From: Microcebus murinus
Lineage: Eukaryota; Chordata; Mammalia; Primates; Cheirogaleidae
Direction of reading: 5' to 3'
Assembly (NCBI RefSeq): GCF_040939455.1
Contig: NC_134136.1
Location: 102,226,014 to 102,290,013 of the forward strand
DNA length: 64,000 nucleotides
The translations under genes were made by a program, and so were the position numbers. The notes under the pieces were generated by a model that was not told the DNA's origin, did not search any database, and was given only the letters and a program-made list of their open reading frames with translations. How positions within the stretch are numbered: the first letter of the stretch is position 1; each line of letters begins with the position of its first letter. Of the stretch, positions 38,048 to 50,629 are shown in pieces.

Positions 38048-39895
38048 GTAACATTAAGTAATAGTGCATGTGAAATTAGTAAGAATGGTCTATGAGCAAT
38101 TTCTAGTGTGCTTCAAACTTTAGGCCTCTCTTCTCTTCCACATTCCAAATTTGCAACTTTAATGGGGAAGCACTCATGAATAAACAAAAAAAGAATCCCT
38201 TTAAAACATTATAGTGAACATTTTTATCTGTCCAATATGTATTTTACCTTCTTTTGATAATAGTTTTCCACCTTCAGTCAGGTGAGAACCTACTCTCAAT
38301 GATGTCAACCCAGAGGAAGAAGAACCAGGAAATCCAAGGCCCAGAGATATTCCTGAGCTCTTAAAAAGACATACCCAGTCTTTGTAGTTTCTTTAGACTG
38401 TGCACTTGTATTTGCTAAGGTTAATTTTGTCTGTATTTTCTGTCGCTTTCAACTAAAATAATTCTAACTGAAATACACAATTAATAGTATTAATATATTT
38501 AGGGAGCATAATTTTCAAAATAAGTCATGTATTGTTTTCACTGAAACTTCAAAGCCTGTCAAATTTTAGAACAATGAACCCAGGATGAAGCATTGAAATT
38601 TACATGCTATACTAAAAGAAGTTTTAATTAAGCTCATAAACAGTCTATCTTAATATAGGATGGAAATCTTCAAAATGAAAATAACTTCCTAAGAGAAAAC
38701 AAAATTATGTATGCAATGTTAGAAACTGACATAATCTAGAGAGAAGCATGTAGAAATATATCAAAGTAATTTCCACATGTATAAAGATTCCATATCAAAT
38801 AGAGTGTTTGCTCTGGGTTGCATTGCCATAAAATAAGCTATTAATATTATTAGGGTGGAAATGTTCTTTGAGAGTTCCATTTTGTACAGATCAGCTTTCC
38901 AAAAGTAGTCATAGGCTGAGGTAATGCAAACACAGGGACTGGGCTATTTGGGTAATCACTTTTGAACATTGCTTTGGCTATCCTAATTAATTATTCAGTG
39001 ACATTCACGTCATAGTCCCTGGCTTGCAATCAGTTAAAATACAACATGTGCCAGGCAGACCACTCAAGAAGATGAAGAACACTACATTTTCTTACACACT
39101 CCCAACATAATGTTGGAACAATTTCATTAGGTCTTACACTTTCATTTTAAGAAATTCCAACTGCAAGTTTTCACAGCCACTGACTCTGTAGCTTCACAGA
39201 GAGAGGAGAGTATTGCAATGCATTACAATAGGGAAGCCTAAGAAGGATAAATGGATTGAGTACTACTGCCAGTTAATCACTTTGAGAAAATGGCCTTCAC
39301 CTATAGCAGAAATAAACGAGGTTGGCAAAAAGTTATTTCTGACTAATGCAGTCTGGAGACTTCAGGCCAAGACAACTATAGGGCAAAACCTTTATATTTG
39401 ATAAATAAAATCCCTCAATTTCAGATAAAGTGTTTTTTTATGGTTATTTCCTCAAAATCTTTCACGTTGCCTTTTCACGTGTCAAATTTGAATTTCCAGT
39501 TGGAGTGATAAGAAAAAAATAGTCTGCATATTATTTGAATTAGTTACAAAGCTAGCAACTGTTTCGATACTATTTTAGATTGAAGAGAGATGAAATTTCT
39601 CCTCAGGACATCTTGACTTAAATGTACAATTGAGGCCTATCAGAGGTCCCACAAGCCCCTAAGAAGTTTTGGATAACTTTATCACCCCTACCTCCTCCAC
39701 AAACACACATACTCTGACACGCTCACACTCATACACACACATTCACATACACACATCACTGCTAAAGCAAGGCAGCTAAGAAGCATTATTGTATATATGT
39801 TTTATTTACATGACTATATTTTCTTGAAACTTCTAAGGAATCCAAAGATAAACCTGAGCTTTAGGTAAGACTTGGGGTTAGGAGTAATATTAATA
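38048..39895. other. No recognised feature; CA-rich patch at its end
   Basis: About 1.8 kb of unique-looking DNA; a CA-rich low-complexity patch occurs at 39697-39757. No exon or repeat family seen. Confidence 0.4.
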
Positions 39896-39899
39896 ATGA

Positions 39900-40195
39900 T
39901 AATAGTAATTTCTACCTTTTACTAAGTCCTTTCTATGTGACAAACACTTTTGAGGCCTTTCTCCCTCTCTCTCCCCCTCCCATATATATCATATTTATGT
40001 GCCAAGCACTTTTCTAAATATTTACATGTATTAACTCACCTAATTTTCATAAAACCCTTCAAGAGATATGATACTATGTGTGTAATCCTGTTTTATAGAT
40101 AAGGTTGCTAAGGCACAATGTTTAAATATCTTGCCCAATATTGCACAGCTAAAAGGTAGAATATTTGAAATGACAGATCAGACAACCTCCACCTG
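39900..40195 (+). repeat. MIR SINE relic(s)
   Basis: ACTAAGTCCTTTCTATGTGA followed, after a CT-rich interruption (39956-39982), by GTGCCAAGCACTTTTCTAAA, ATGTATTAACTCACCTAATT and CTTGCCCAATATTGCACAGC. Either one MIR with an expanded simple repeat or two MIR pieces. Confidence 0.8.
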
Positions 40196-40279
40196 GAACC
40201 TTTAATAATTCATCTTAACTCTCAGATTTCCAGACTTCTCCAAATATGGGTGATTCTTAAAATCAAACTAGTAATAGTT

Positions 40280-40410
40280 TAGTGAATTAGGATAGCATAG
40301 TCATTAAAGGCATGAACTTTTATGTCAGACATATTTTACTACTTACTGTGTTGAGTGACATTTGGCAAGTTAACTTCTTTGTGCCTCAGTTTAACAATTT
40401 ATTTTTCTGA
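40280..40410 (-). repeat. MIR SINE relic, antisense
   Basis: GCATAGTCATTAAAGGCATG, GTGACATTTGGCAAGTTAAC and CTTTGTGCCTCAGTTTAACA follow the reverse complement of MIR. Confidence 0.85.
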
Positions 40411-42125
40411 AAAATTGAAATACATATATATCATGATGTAAGAGTTTAATTAAAGAATATGTGTGTAACTTATCTTATTTCTAAGCATTTATTATTTTTA
40501 ATAGATGATATTTATTTTATTTATTATGCCCCCTCTGCCTGCCTATTTCCAGTAAAAATATAACTCACATTGGCCAAAAACAATAATTATTAATTATATG
40601 AGCTTTTTCTGCTTAGACAAAATTAGAAATAGCAAAAGACTAGAAAAGTAGGGCCTAAGGTAGGAAATAGAAGCTGGAGGAATAGAATGTATCACTTCTG
40701 CCAATGGAAAGATAGAGAGCCTAGCAGTAGTACCTCTGAAAAACCCGTATACACACTGACTTTCTCACGTTCAGGTTCAGAGAGCATGCAGCCATTGTAC
40801 AATAATGCCAGTCAAGAATGAATTTTCCCATTTCCCTTACTGTTTATCTCTTCCAATGCTTTGAAATTGGTAAGGATTCTGGAATCTGATGGACGAGTGG
40901 AACTGTTAGGCAGGGAGAGCGAATGATGCAAACTACAGGTTCCCACCTGCAGCAAGCTCTGGCTGCAGAAAGGTCAAAGAAGATTTATGTTCCAATTGAG
41001 ATGAAAGGATCAAACAATATTTTGGACTGAATGCTTTCAATTATAAAGTTGAAATTGACTTAAAGTGAATATAAGATTTTATGCTTAAGAGGAGAAATCA
41101 AGGACCTGTACTTTTTAACATCTAGAGGAAAGAGAACCACCCTCACTTATAGGTACTGAAGAGGACAAAAATGGAATTGCTTTTTTTAATATTCCATGTG
41201 ATTTTTTCTTGTTCCAAGTACTATTTTTTTTTATCATTTGAAGTCAAACTCTAAGATTGTGAAATTTAGAAACTTGATCTGAAAAAGAGTAATAGTTTAG
41301 TAAATATAATGGTTAGATTTAGAAGACATAGAAGACTTGGAATATCCAAAAATACCGTCCAAAATTCCACTATGTCAGCTATGCATCCATAAGCAGTCTC
41401 CCATCTCTTGGCTGAGGAAGATAACATGTCCCATTTTGTCACAATTGTTGCTTGACTGGGAATCAACACCCAAATTCAACACAACCTGGTGGGGAAAGAT
41501 AGTAAAGTGTAGAGCAAAAATAGTGAAAAGAAATATTCAGGCAAAAGTATTTGAGGGAGTTGGCCAAAAAACGTTGTAAAAAATGTGGCAAATAATCACG
41601 GATATAGATGGTGAAAATGCTGGATCAAGGGAGGTGTAATATATTTTTACATCAGACTGATTATTTTACATGTATTAATTTAGTAGAGGTTATGTATCCG
41701 ATGTGCTAGGTGGGCAGATGGCTGAAACTTTAATAGTTTTCTAGTTGACTAATGCAAACTTGGATGCAATTATGTTAAGCACTTTAAACAATATCGATAT
41801 ATTATGGAAGGCAGTCAAATTCTTCAAGCTGTGTGACTCACATATCCACTTCCAAACCCAAGGAGTCTTACTTCACCAATGCCTTGAGGAAGACATAAAT
41901 ATCTAAAGAGTGCTTTATTGTCTTTAGGCTAAAAATGCTGGTAGGATGAAATGCAATTCAATTGTCTTCCTGATCTCCATGGGATCGTAAGGTTGCAGAA
42001 TGCAGTTAACCACCAAAAACAAAGTGGACATAGTTACCACAACAGGCAGCAGAGAAAGCATGGTAATCAGCTGTCAAAGGATGCCATGACTTGCAAAGAT
42101 TTCTGGCTATGCTTAATTAATCATA
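40411..42125. other. No recognised feature
   Basis: About 1.7 kb of unique-looking sequence. ORFs of 60-100 codons (for example 41337-41579 and 41951-42256) have no recognisable domain, and the latter runs into L1 sequence. Confidence 0.4.
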
Positions 42126-42747
42126 AATCTGATTTAATTTGCATAATTATAGTAATCTCTAATGATCCTTTGGATTTCTGCAATATCAGTTGTAATGTTT
42201 TCTTTTTCATTTCTGATTTTATTTATTTGGGCCTTCTCTCTTCTTTTCTTAGTTAGACTGGCTAAAGGTGTGTCAATTTTGCTTATCTTTTCAAGAAACC
42301 AACTTTTCATTTCATTGACCTTTTGTACTTTTTTTGTTTCACTTTCATTTATTTCTGCTCTGATCTTTATAATTTCTTTACTTCTACTAATTTTGGGTTT
42401 GGTTTGCTCTCGTTTTTCTAGTTCTTTGAAATGCATCATTAGGTTGTTTATTTGAAGCTTTTATACCTTTTTGATGTAGACACTTATTGCTGTAGACCTT
42501 GCTTTTATTACTACATTTGCTGTATCCCATAGGTTTTGCTATATTGTGTTTTTATTTCATTTGTTATGAGAAATTTTTAAATTTTTTTCTTAATCTCTTT
42601 GTTGACTCACTGCTCATTCAGGAGCATTTTATTTAAGTCCCATGTATTTTTATACTTTCCAGTGTTCTACTTGCTATTGATTTCTAGCTTTATTCCATTG
42701 TGGTCAGAAAAAATACTTGGTAAGATTTAAATTTTTTTGAATTTTTT

Positions 42748-42978
42748 CTTCTTTCTTATTTTTTTTTAATTTCAGCATATTACGGGGGTACAAATGTTTA
42801 GGTTACATACATTGCCCTTGCCCCACCCGAGTCAGAGCTTTAAGTGTGTCCATCCCCCAGATGGTGTGCACCACACCCATTAGGAGTGAATATACCCATC
42901 CCTCCTCCCCTCCCACCTGCCTGACACCGATGAATGTTATTACTATATGTGAACTTAAGTGTTGCTCAGTTAATAGCA
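42748..42978 (-). mobile_element. L1 3'-end fragment inserted in the outer L1
   Basis: T-rich tail, then the antisense L1 3' UTR (TTTCAGCATATTACGGGGGT; CATCCCCCAGATGGTGTGCA; a C-rich patch at 42901-42917). It belongs to a different 3' UTR type from the copies at 6675 and 44886. The flanks are both T-rich and AATTT-containing, so the target duplication is ambiguous. Confidence 0.85.
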
Positions 42979-43777
42979 ATTTGTTTTTTGAGACTTGTTT
43001 TGTGGCCTGACATATGGATTATCTTTGAGAATGATCCATGAGCTGAGGAGAAGAATGTATATTCTACAGCTGTTGGATGAAATGTTTGTAAATATCTAGT
43101 AGGTCCATTTGGTCTGTAGTGCAGGTTAAATCCAATGTTTCTTTGTTGATTTTCTGTCTGGATGATATGTCCAGTGCTGAAAGTAGAGTGTTGGTTTCCA
43201 TCAGTTATTGTGTTGGGGTCTATCTCTCTCTTTAGCTCTGATAATATTTGCTTTATATATCTAGATGCTCCAGTGTTGGGTGCAAATGTATTTAGAATTG
43301 TTACATCCTCCTCCTGAATCGACACTTTTATCATTATATAGTGACTTTCTTTGTCTCCTTTTACAGTTTTGGTCTGGAAATCTATTTTATCTGATAGAAC
43401 TATAGCTACTCCTGCTCTTTTTTGGTTTCCACTTGCATGGAATCTTTTTTCATCCCTTTATTTTCAGTCTATGTGTGTTTATAGATAAAGTGTGTTTCTT
43501 GCAGACAACATATGGTTGGCTTTTGTTTTTTTTATACATTCAGCCTGTCCATGTATGTCTCTTGATTGGAGAGTTAGTCCATTTACATTCAATGTTATTT
43601 TTGATAGGTAAGGACTTACTATTGCCATGTTATTATTTGATTTCTGGTTGTGTTGTGGTACTCTCTTTCTTACTTATTTCCTGTCTTCCTTTATTAAAAA
43701 TAATTTTCTCTGGTATTAATTTCTTACTTTTTATTTTTTGTGTATCTGGTATAGGTTTTTTGTGGTTGTTATTGTAA

Positions 43778-43892
43778 GAGATGGGGTCTTGTTCTTGCTC
43801 AGGCTGGTCTCAAACTCCTGAGCTCAAGCAATTCTCCTGCCTCAGCCTCCCAGAGTGCTAGGATTATAGGTGTGAGCCATTGAACCTGGCTT
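43778..43892 (-). mobile_element. Partial Alu (left arm), antisense
   Basis: Only the half corresponding to the Alu 5' arm is present: GAGATGGGGTCTTGTTCTTG to GTGTGAGCCATTGAACCTGG. There is no T tail, so it may be a free left monomer or a deletion remnant of a full Alu. CpGs are decayed, indicating an old copy. It lies in the outer L1. Confidence 0.85.
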
Positions 43893-45120
43893 GTCGTAGT
43901 TTTTTGATTTGAGGTTACCACAAGCCTTGCCCCAAACATTTTATAGCCAATTATTTTAAATATATGACAACTCTGCTTACAAACAAATGAATAAGCAAAG
44001 GGATATCTAACAAATTCTTCTACTCATTGACTCGATTCTCCTCCACTTGTTAACTTTTTATTGATTCCATCCATATCATTTTACACTATCTATCTTTCAA
44101 AAAGTTGTAGTTATTTTGATAGCTTTGTCTTTTAGTTTTCCTACTCAAGATATAAGTGGTTTATACACCACAGTTATAGCAATAGAGTATTCTTATTTGT
44201 GTACTGTTACCAGTGAGTCATATAACTTCAGATGATTTCTTATTGTTCATTAAGGCCCTTTTCTTTCAGATTGAAGAAAGCTTTTGTTTGTCTGAGAAAG
44301 TCTTTATTTCTCCTTCATATTTGAAGGATATTTTGGCAGATATAATATTCTAGGGTCAAGGTATTTTTCCTTTAGCACATTGAATATGCCCTGCCAATCT
44401 CTGCTGACTTAAAAGGTTTCCACTCAGAGGTCTGCTGCCAGATGCATTGGAGCTCCTTTATAAGTTATTTTTCTCTTTTTTCTTGCTTCCCTTAGGACCT
44501 TTTCTTTATCTGTAACCTTTGGGAATTTGATTATTAATTGCCTTGAGGTCTTTATGTTTGGGTTAAATCTGCTTGATGTTCTGTGACCTCCTTATACCTG
44601 AATATTGATATCTTTCTCTAGGTTTGGAAAGCTTTCTGTTATTATTTACTTGAATAAATTTTCTACCCCAATCTCTCTGTGTACCTCCTCTTTAAGGGCA
44701 ATATTCTTAGATTTTCCCTTTGGAGGCTATTTTCTAGATCTAATAGGTGTGTTTTATTCTTTTTTTTCTTTTCTGACTGTATATTTTCAAATGGACTGTC
44801 TTCAGGCTCACTCATTTTTTCTTCTGCTTGGTCAATTCTGCTGTTGAGAGGCTAATGCATTTCTCCATTTGTCAACTGAATTCTTTTTTTTTTTTCATTT
44901 TTTTCGTTTTTATTTCGTCATATTATGGGGGTACAGATTTTAAGGTTTCAATAAATGCCCTTTCCCCCTCCCCCCACAAGTCTGATTCTCCAGCATGACC
45001 ATCCCTCAGATGGTGCACATGTCACTCATTATGTATGTATATACCCGTCCCCTTCTCCCCTCCCCCCTCCTCAATACCCTGTTACTGTAGTACCTATGTG
45101 TCCACTTAGGTGCTACTCAG

Positions 45121-48100
45121 CTAATACCAGTTTGCTGGTGAGTATATGTGGTGCTTGTTTTTCTATTCTTGGGATACTTCACTTAGTAGTATGGGTTCCA
45201 GCTCTAACCAGGAAAATATAAGAAGTGCTATATCACCGTTGTTTCTTAGAGCTGAATAGTACTCCATGGTATACATATACAACATTTTATTAATCCATTC
45301 TTGGATTGATGGGCACTTGGGCTGTTTCCACAGCCTTGCAATTATGAATTGTGCTGCTATAAACATTCGAGTGCAGGTGTCTTTTTTGTAGAGTGTCATT
45401 GGATCTTTTGGGTAGATGCCCAGCAATGGGATTGCTGGATCAAATGGTAGATCTACTTGTATCGCTTTAAGGTATCTCCATATTGCTTTCCACAGAAGTT
45501 GGACTAGTTTGCAGTCCCACCAGCAGTGTAGGAGTGTTCCTCTCTATCCACATCGACGCCAGCATTTGTTATTTGGAGACTTTTTGATAAAGGCCATTCT
45601 CACTGGAGTTAAGTGATATCTCATTGTAGTTTTGATTTGCATTTCCCTGATGATTAGAGATGATGAGCATTTTTTCATATGTTTGTTGGCCATTCTTCTG
45701 TCTTCTTTAGAAAAGTTTCTGTTCAAGTCCTTTGCCCACTTTTTAATAGGGTTATTTGATTTTTTCTTCCTGATTTTCGTGAGTTCTAAGTATATTCTAG
45801 TTATCAGCCCTTTATCGGATACGTAGGATGCAAAAATTTTCTCCCATTCTGTAGGTTGTCTGTTTACTTTCATGACTGTTTCTTGGGCTGTGCAGAAGCT
45901 TTTTAGTTTCATCATGTCCCATTTATTTATTTTTGTTGCTGCTTTGATTGCCTTTGGGGACTTATCATAAACTCTTTGCCTAAGCCAATGTCTAGGAGAG
46001 TGTTTCCAACATTTTCCTCTAGAATTCTAATGGTTTCATACCTTAGGGTTAAGTCTGTTATCCAGCGTGAGTTGATTTTTGTGAGAGGTGAAAGGTGTGG
46101 GTCCTGTTTTAGCCTTCTACAAGTGGCTATCCAGTTTTCCCAGCACCATTTATTGAAAAGGGATTCTTTTCCCCAGTGTATGTTTTTGTCTGCTTTGTCA
46201 AATATTAGATGGCCATATGAGGATGGTTTTATATCAGGATTCTCACATCTGTTCCACTGGTCAATAATCCTATTTTTTTGCCAATACCAGATTGTTTTAA
46301 TTACAACAGCTTTGTAGTATAGTTTGATATCTGGCATATTAATACCTCCCATTTTGTTTTTGTTGCCTAGAATTGCTCTTGATATTCGGGGTCATTTTTG
46401 GTTCCATACAAAGCGCAAAATTATTTTTTCTGTATCTGTGAAGAATGCTGATGGGATTTTAATAGGTATTGCATTGAATCAGTAGATCAGTTTGGGTAGT
46501 ATAGACATTTTAATGACGTTGAATCTGCCGATCCACGAGCATGGAATGGATTTCCATCTGTTTACGTCCTCTGCTATTTCCTTCCTCAGTGTTTCATAGT
46601 TCTCCCTGTAGAGGTCTTTTACCTCCTTGGTTAAGTATATTCCTAGGTACTTTAATTTCTTTGTTGCTATTGTGAAGGGAATTGAGTCTTTGATTTGATT
46701 CTCAATTTGATTGTTGTTGGCATATATGAATGCCTCTGATTTCTGTGTATTGATTTTGTATCCTGAGACTTTACTAAATTCATTGATCAGTTTCAGGAGT
46801 TTCTTGGTTGAATCTTTGGGGTTTTCTAGATATAATATCATATCATCAGCAAACAGTGAAAGTTTGATCTCTTCTGCCCCTATTTGGATACCTTTAATTG
46901 CATTTTCCTGTCTGATTGCTGTAGCCAAGACATCCAGCACTATGTTGAACAGAAGTGGAGATAGTGGGCAGCCCTGTCTGGTTCCAGTTCTAAGTGGGAA
47001 TGATTTCAATTTTTCCCCATTCAGTATGATGTTGACTATGGGTCTGTCATATATGGCTTGTATCATTTTTAGGTATGTCCCTTCTATGCCTATTTTCTTA
47101 AGTGTTCGTATCATGAAAGGGTGTTGAATTTTGTCAAAAGCTTTTTCTGCATCTATTGAAAGAATCATGTGGTCTTTGTTTTTGCTTCTGTTTATGTGGT
47201 GAATTGTATTTATAGATTTATGTATGTTGAACCATCCCTGCATCCCTGGGATGAAGCCCACTTGGTCGTGATGGATTATTTTTTTGATAAGCGTCTGGAT
47301 TCGGTTAGTTAAGATTTTGTTGAAAATTTTTGCATCTATATTCATTAGGGATATTGGTCTGTAGTTTTCTTTTTTTGTTGCGTCCTTTCCTGGTTTTAGT
47401 ATCAGAGTAATATTCACTTCATAAATGGTGTCGGGGAGGTTTCCATTCTTCTCGATGTTGCGGAATAGTTTCTGCAAGATATGTACTAGTTCTTCTTTGT
47501 AAGTATGGTAAAATTCGGGTGTGAAGCCATCGGGACCGGGATTTTTCTTTTTAGGGAGATTTTTAATTGCTGTTTCTATTTCAGCTGTTGAGATTGGTCT
47601 GTTCAGGGAATCTATTTCTTCCTGATTGAGCCTAGGGAGGCTGTGTGTTTCTAGAAATTTGTCCATTTCCTCCACATTTTCCAGTTTGTGTGAATAAAGA
47701 TTTTTGTAGTACTCATAAATTATATCTTGTATCTCTTTGGGATCAGTTGTGATATCTCCTTTTTTGTTCCTGATGGAGCTTATTAGAGATTTCTCTTTTC
47801 TGCTTTTCGTTAGCTTAGCCAGTGGCATGTCAATTTTGTTTATTTTTTCAAAGAACCAACTTTTTGTTTTGTTAATCTCCTGAATAGCTTCCCTGTTTTC
47901 AATTTCATTTAGTTATGATTTCATCTTATTGATTTCACTCCTTCTGCTGGGTTTGGGGCTGATCTGTTCTTCTTTTTTCAGCTCTTTGAGTCGTTTCATT
48001 AGATTGTCTATTTGTGATCTTTTTGACTTTTGGTTATAGGCATTTATGGAGATAAACTTTCCTCTCAGAACTGCTTTAGCTGTGTCCCAGAGGAGTTGAT

Positions 48101-48847
48101 AACTTGTCTCTCCATTGTCATTTTCTTCATAGAATTTTTTTATTTTTGTCTTTATTTCTTCATTTATGAAGTAATCATTTAGCAGGAGGTTGTTTAATTT
48201 CCATGTTTTGTGTAGAAATGTGAGTTTCTGTTAGGGTTAATTTCTACTTTTATTCCACTGTGATCTGAGAAGATACATGGTATGATTTCTATTTTCTTAA
48301 ATTTCTTGAGGTTTACTTTGTGTCCTAGGATATGGTCAATCTCAGAGAATGTCCCGTGAGCTGAGGAGAAGAACGTATATTCAGTGGATTTGGGGTAGAA
48401 TGTCCTGTAAATGTCAGTCATACCCAATTGTTCTAGAGTTTTGTTTAAGTCCATTATTTCTTTATTGATTTTCTGTTTGGAGGATCTGTCTCGTGCCGTC
48501 AGTGGGTGTTGAAATTTCCGGTGATTATGGAGTTGCTATTAATCCATTTGCTTAGATCCAGTAAGGTTTGCTTTATGAAACTGGGTGCACCTAAGTTGGT
48601 TGCATATGTATTTAAAATTGTTATCTCTTCTTGTTGGACTGTGCCCTTCACCATTATATAATGACCCTCTTTGTCTTTCACAACTTTTGTTGGTTTAAAA
48701 ACTAAATCGTCTGAAATTAGAACTGCCATGCCAGCCTTCTTTTGGCTTCCACTTGCCTGGAATACTGATATCCACCCTTTTACTTTTAGTCTATATGCAT
48801 CCTTGCAGGTTAGATGTGTTTCCTGAAGACAGCATATACTTGGCCTG

Positions 48848-48890
<43 letters not shown>

Positions 48891-49306
48891 AGACAGAGTC
48901 TCGCTTTGTTGCCCAGGCTAGAGTGAGTGCCGTGGCGTCAGCCTAGCTCACAGCAACCTCAAACTCCTGGGCTCGAGTGATCCTTCTGCCTCAGCCTCCC
49001 GGGTAGCTGGGACTACAGGCATGCGCCACCATGCCCGGCTAATTTTTTATATATATATCGGTTGGCCAATTAATTTCTTTCTATTTATAGTAGAGACGGG
49101 GTCTCGCTCTTGCTCAGGCTGGTTTCGAACTCCTGACCTTGAGCAATCCGCCCGCCTCGGCCTCCCAAGAGCTAGGATTACAGGCGTGAGCCACAGCGCC
49201 CGGCCTATTTTTTTATCCATTCAGCCAGCCTATGTCTCTTGAGTGGAGAGTTTAAGCCATTCATGTTTACTGAGAGAACTGATAGGTAAGGTAGATTACT
49301 GTTCAT
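45121..49306 (-). pseudogene. L1 ORF2 (endonuclease + reverse transcriptase), disrupted
   Basis: I place the start at the ATG at 49304-49306 (MNSNLPYLSV), about 96 bp after the ORF1 stop. Domains in order: AP-like endonuclease (about 49306-48190, including KKAGMAVLIS), reverse transcriptase in a 449-codon open piece (46479-47828) with the catalytic FADD at about 46842-46853, and the cysteine-rich C-terminus, ending with the stop at 45121-45123. Damage: an Alu inserted in the endonuclease part after EWIKK, frameshifts between 48499 and 48454, between 48194 and 47828 and near 45920-45965, and in-frame stops near 45541 and 45160. It cannot make a full protein, but the long open pieces suggest moderate youth. 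Confidence 0.95.
48850..49204 (-). mobile_element. Young Alu SINE inside the L1 ORF2
   Basis: Reverse full-length Alu with an uninterrupted T tail of about 38 (48852-48889), the lemur-type middle and most CpGs intact. It splits the endonuclease part of ORF2. About four differences separate it from the Alu at 53526-53866, three of them CpG decay. Target duplication obscured by T-rich flanks (CCTGTATATTT and CCTATTTTTTT). Confidence 0.96.
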
Positions 49307-49402
49307 TCTGTTGGGTTGGATGTAGTTGCTTTGATTTCTCTCTTGATCCATAGAGATATCTGGCCTTTAATCTTTGGGTGTTGGGTTTTTTTTTTTATAT
49401 AT

Positions 49403-50401
49403 TCATGAGTTTCTATTATGGTGTTCCATGTGTAACACTGTTTTGAGTACTTCTTGTAGGGCTGGTCTTGTCTTGGTGAATTCTCTGAGGCTTTGCTTGT
49501 CTGGGAATGTCTTTATTTCTCCTTCATATATGAAGCTTAGTTTTTCAGGGAATAAGATTCTAGGTTGGGCATTGTTTTGTTTCAGAAGAGTGAGCATCGG
49601 GCCCCTGTCTCTCCTTGCTTGTAAAGTCTCATTAGAGAAGTCTGGTGTTATTTGTATTGGCTTTCCCTTGTAGGTTACTTGCTTCTTTCTTCTTACAGCT
49701 CTTAGAAGGGCCTCTTTAGTTGATATTTTGGTCAGTCTGATGACTGTATGACGTGACGTCTTCCTGTTTGCATTGAACCTCCCAGGGGACCTCTGGGCTT
49801 CTTGAACTTGTATATCAAGATTTTGAGCAAGGCCTGGGAAATTTTCCTCTATTATATCTTCAAAAAGCTTGTCCAGCCCTTGAGTGTTGTCTTCTTCCCC
49901 TTCTGCTAACTCTACGACCCTCACGTTAGGTTTTTTCACATAATCCCACAGCTCTTGTAGGCTTTGCTCTTTTCTCTTGTTTCTCTGCTCTATCTCTGTG
50001 ACTGATTTATTTAATTGGAAGGTGTTATCTTCAATCTCTGAGATTCTTTCTTCTGTTTGATCTACCCTGTTCTTGAGACTTTCCACAGTATTTTGTAATT
50101 CCCTGAGTTGATTCTTCATCTCCAGGACTTCGGTTAAAGTTTTCTTCACTGTGTCGATCTCTTTAGTGAACCTTTGTTCCATATCCTGGAGGCTTTTTGT
50201 GGTTTCTTTGTGCTGGTTATTGAGTTGTTGTTGCAGGTGGGTGAGTGTTCTTATGATCCACATTCGAAATTCCTCTTCTGTCATTTTAGTTGCCAGGTTT
50301 TGGTTGTTGTCTGTTTCTAAGGGGCTGGTGCTCCTCTTTGGGGGTGTGTTTTCCGTTTGTTTCTTCATATTTCCGGAGTTCCTTTGCTGATTTCTTCCCA
50401 T
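49403..50401 (-). CDS. L1 ORF1 RNA-binding protein, intact (332 codons)
   Basis: An uninterrupted L1 ORF1. ORF1p is a trimeric nucleic-acid chaperone that coats L1 RNA in the cytoplasmic ribonucleoprotein and is required for retrotransposition. Visible parts: a polar N-terminus (residues 1-45), a long heptad coiled coil (about 50-155, rich in L/E/K/Q with ENQ and EERISEIED phrases), the RRM-like domain (about 157-255, with NVRVVEL and a basic RRKKQVTYKGKPI stretch), and the C-terminal domain (about 256-320; DFSNETLQARRDRGP and LSFIYEGEIKTF). The length matches other mammalian ORF1 proteins (about 330-370). The start is the first ATG in the frame, just after the last 5' UTR unit. Expression would come from the L1 promoter; unlikely to be active because ORF2 is dead. 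Confidence 0.96.
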   Translation of the reverse strand: MGRNQQRNSGNMKKQTENTPPKRSTSPLETDNNQNLATKMTEEEFRMWIIRTLTHLQQQLNNQHKETTKSLQDMEQRFTKEIDTVKKTLTEVLEMKNQLRELQNTVESLKNRVDQTEERISEIEDNTFQLNKSVTEIEQRNKRKEQSLQELWDYVKKPNVRVVELAEGEEDNTQGLDKLFEDIIEENFPGLAQNLDIQVQEAQRSPGRFNANRKTSRHTVIRLTKISTKEALLRAVRRKKQVTYKGKPIQITPDFSNETLQARRDRGPMLTLLKQNNAQPRILFPEKLSFIYEGEIKTFPDKQSLREFTKTRPALQEVLKTVLHMEHHNRNS

Positions 50402-50629
50402 ATTGCTCAGTTGTTGTTTCTTTCCTTTAGGTTTTGGTTTGGGAATTCACACGTCTTGTTTAGTTTCTGAGCCAGTAGGTGGAGTTGCTCTCTGGCGGCA
50501 GCCGTCACTGGGGTGGTGTCTGTAGGTCTCTCTACCCACTGGGGAGACAGCAGTCCGAGATGTAGTGGAGGGGAAACAGCCAGTTACCTTACCCTTCCTG
50601 CTGGTCTCCGGGCTTCTCCGGCGGCCTCC

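Noticed and set aside
42162..42455. 97-codon hydrophobic plus-strand ORF resembling a membrane protein (also 43433-43777, 27597-28001 and 46711-47127)
   Set aside because: These are antisense readings of L1 ORF2 or ORF1; A-rich coding DNA read backwards gives F/L/S-rich pseudo-membrane proteins.
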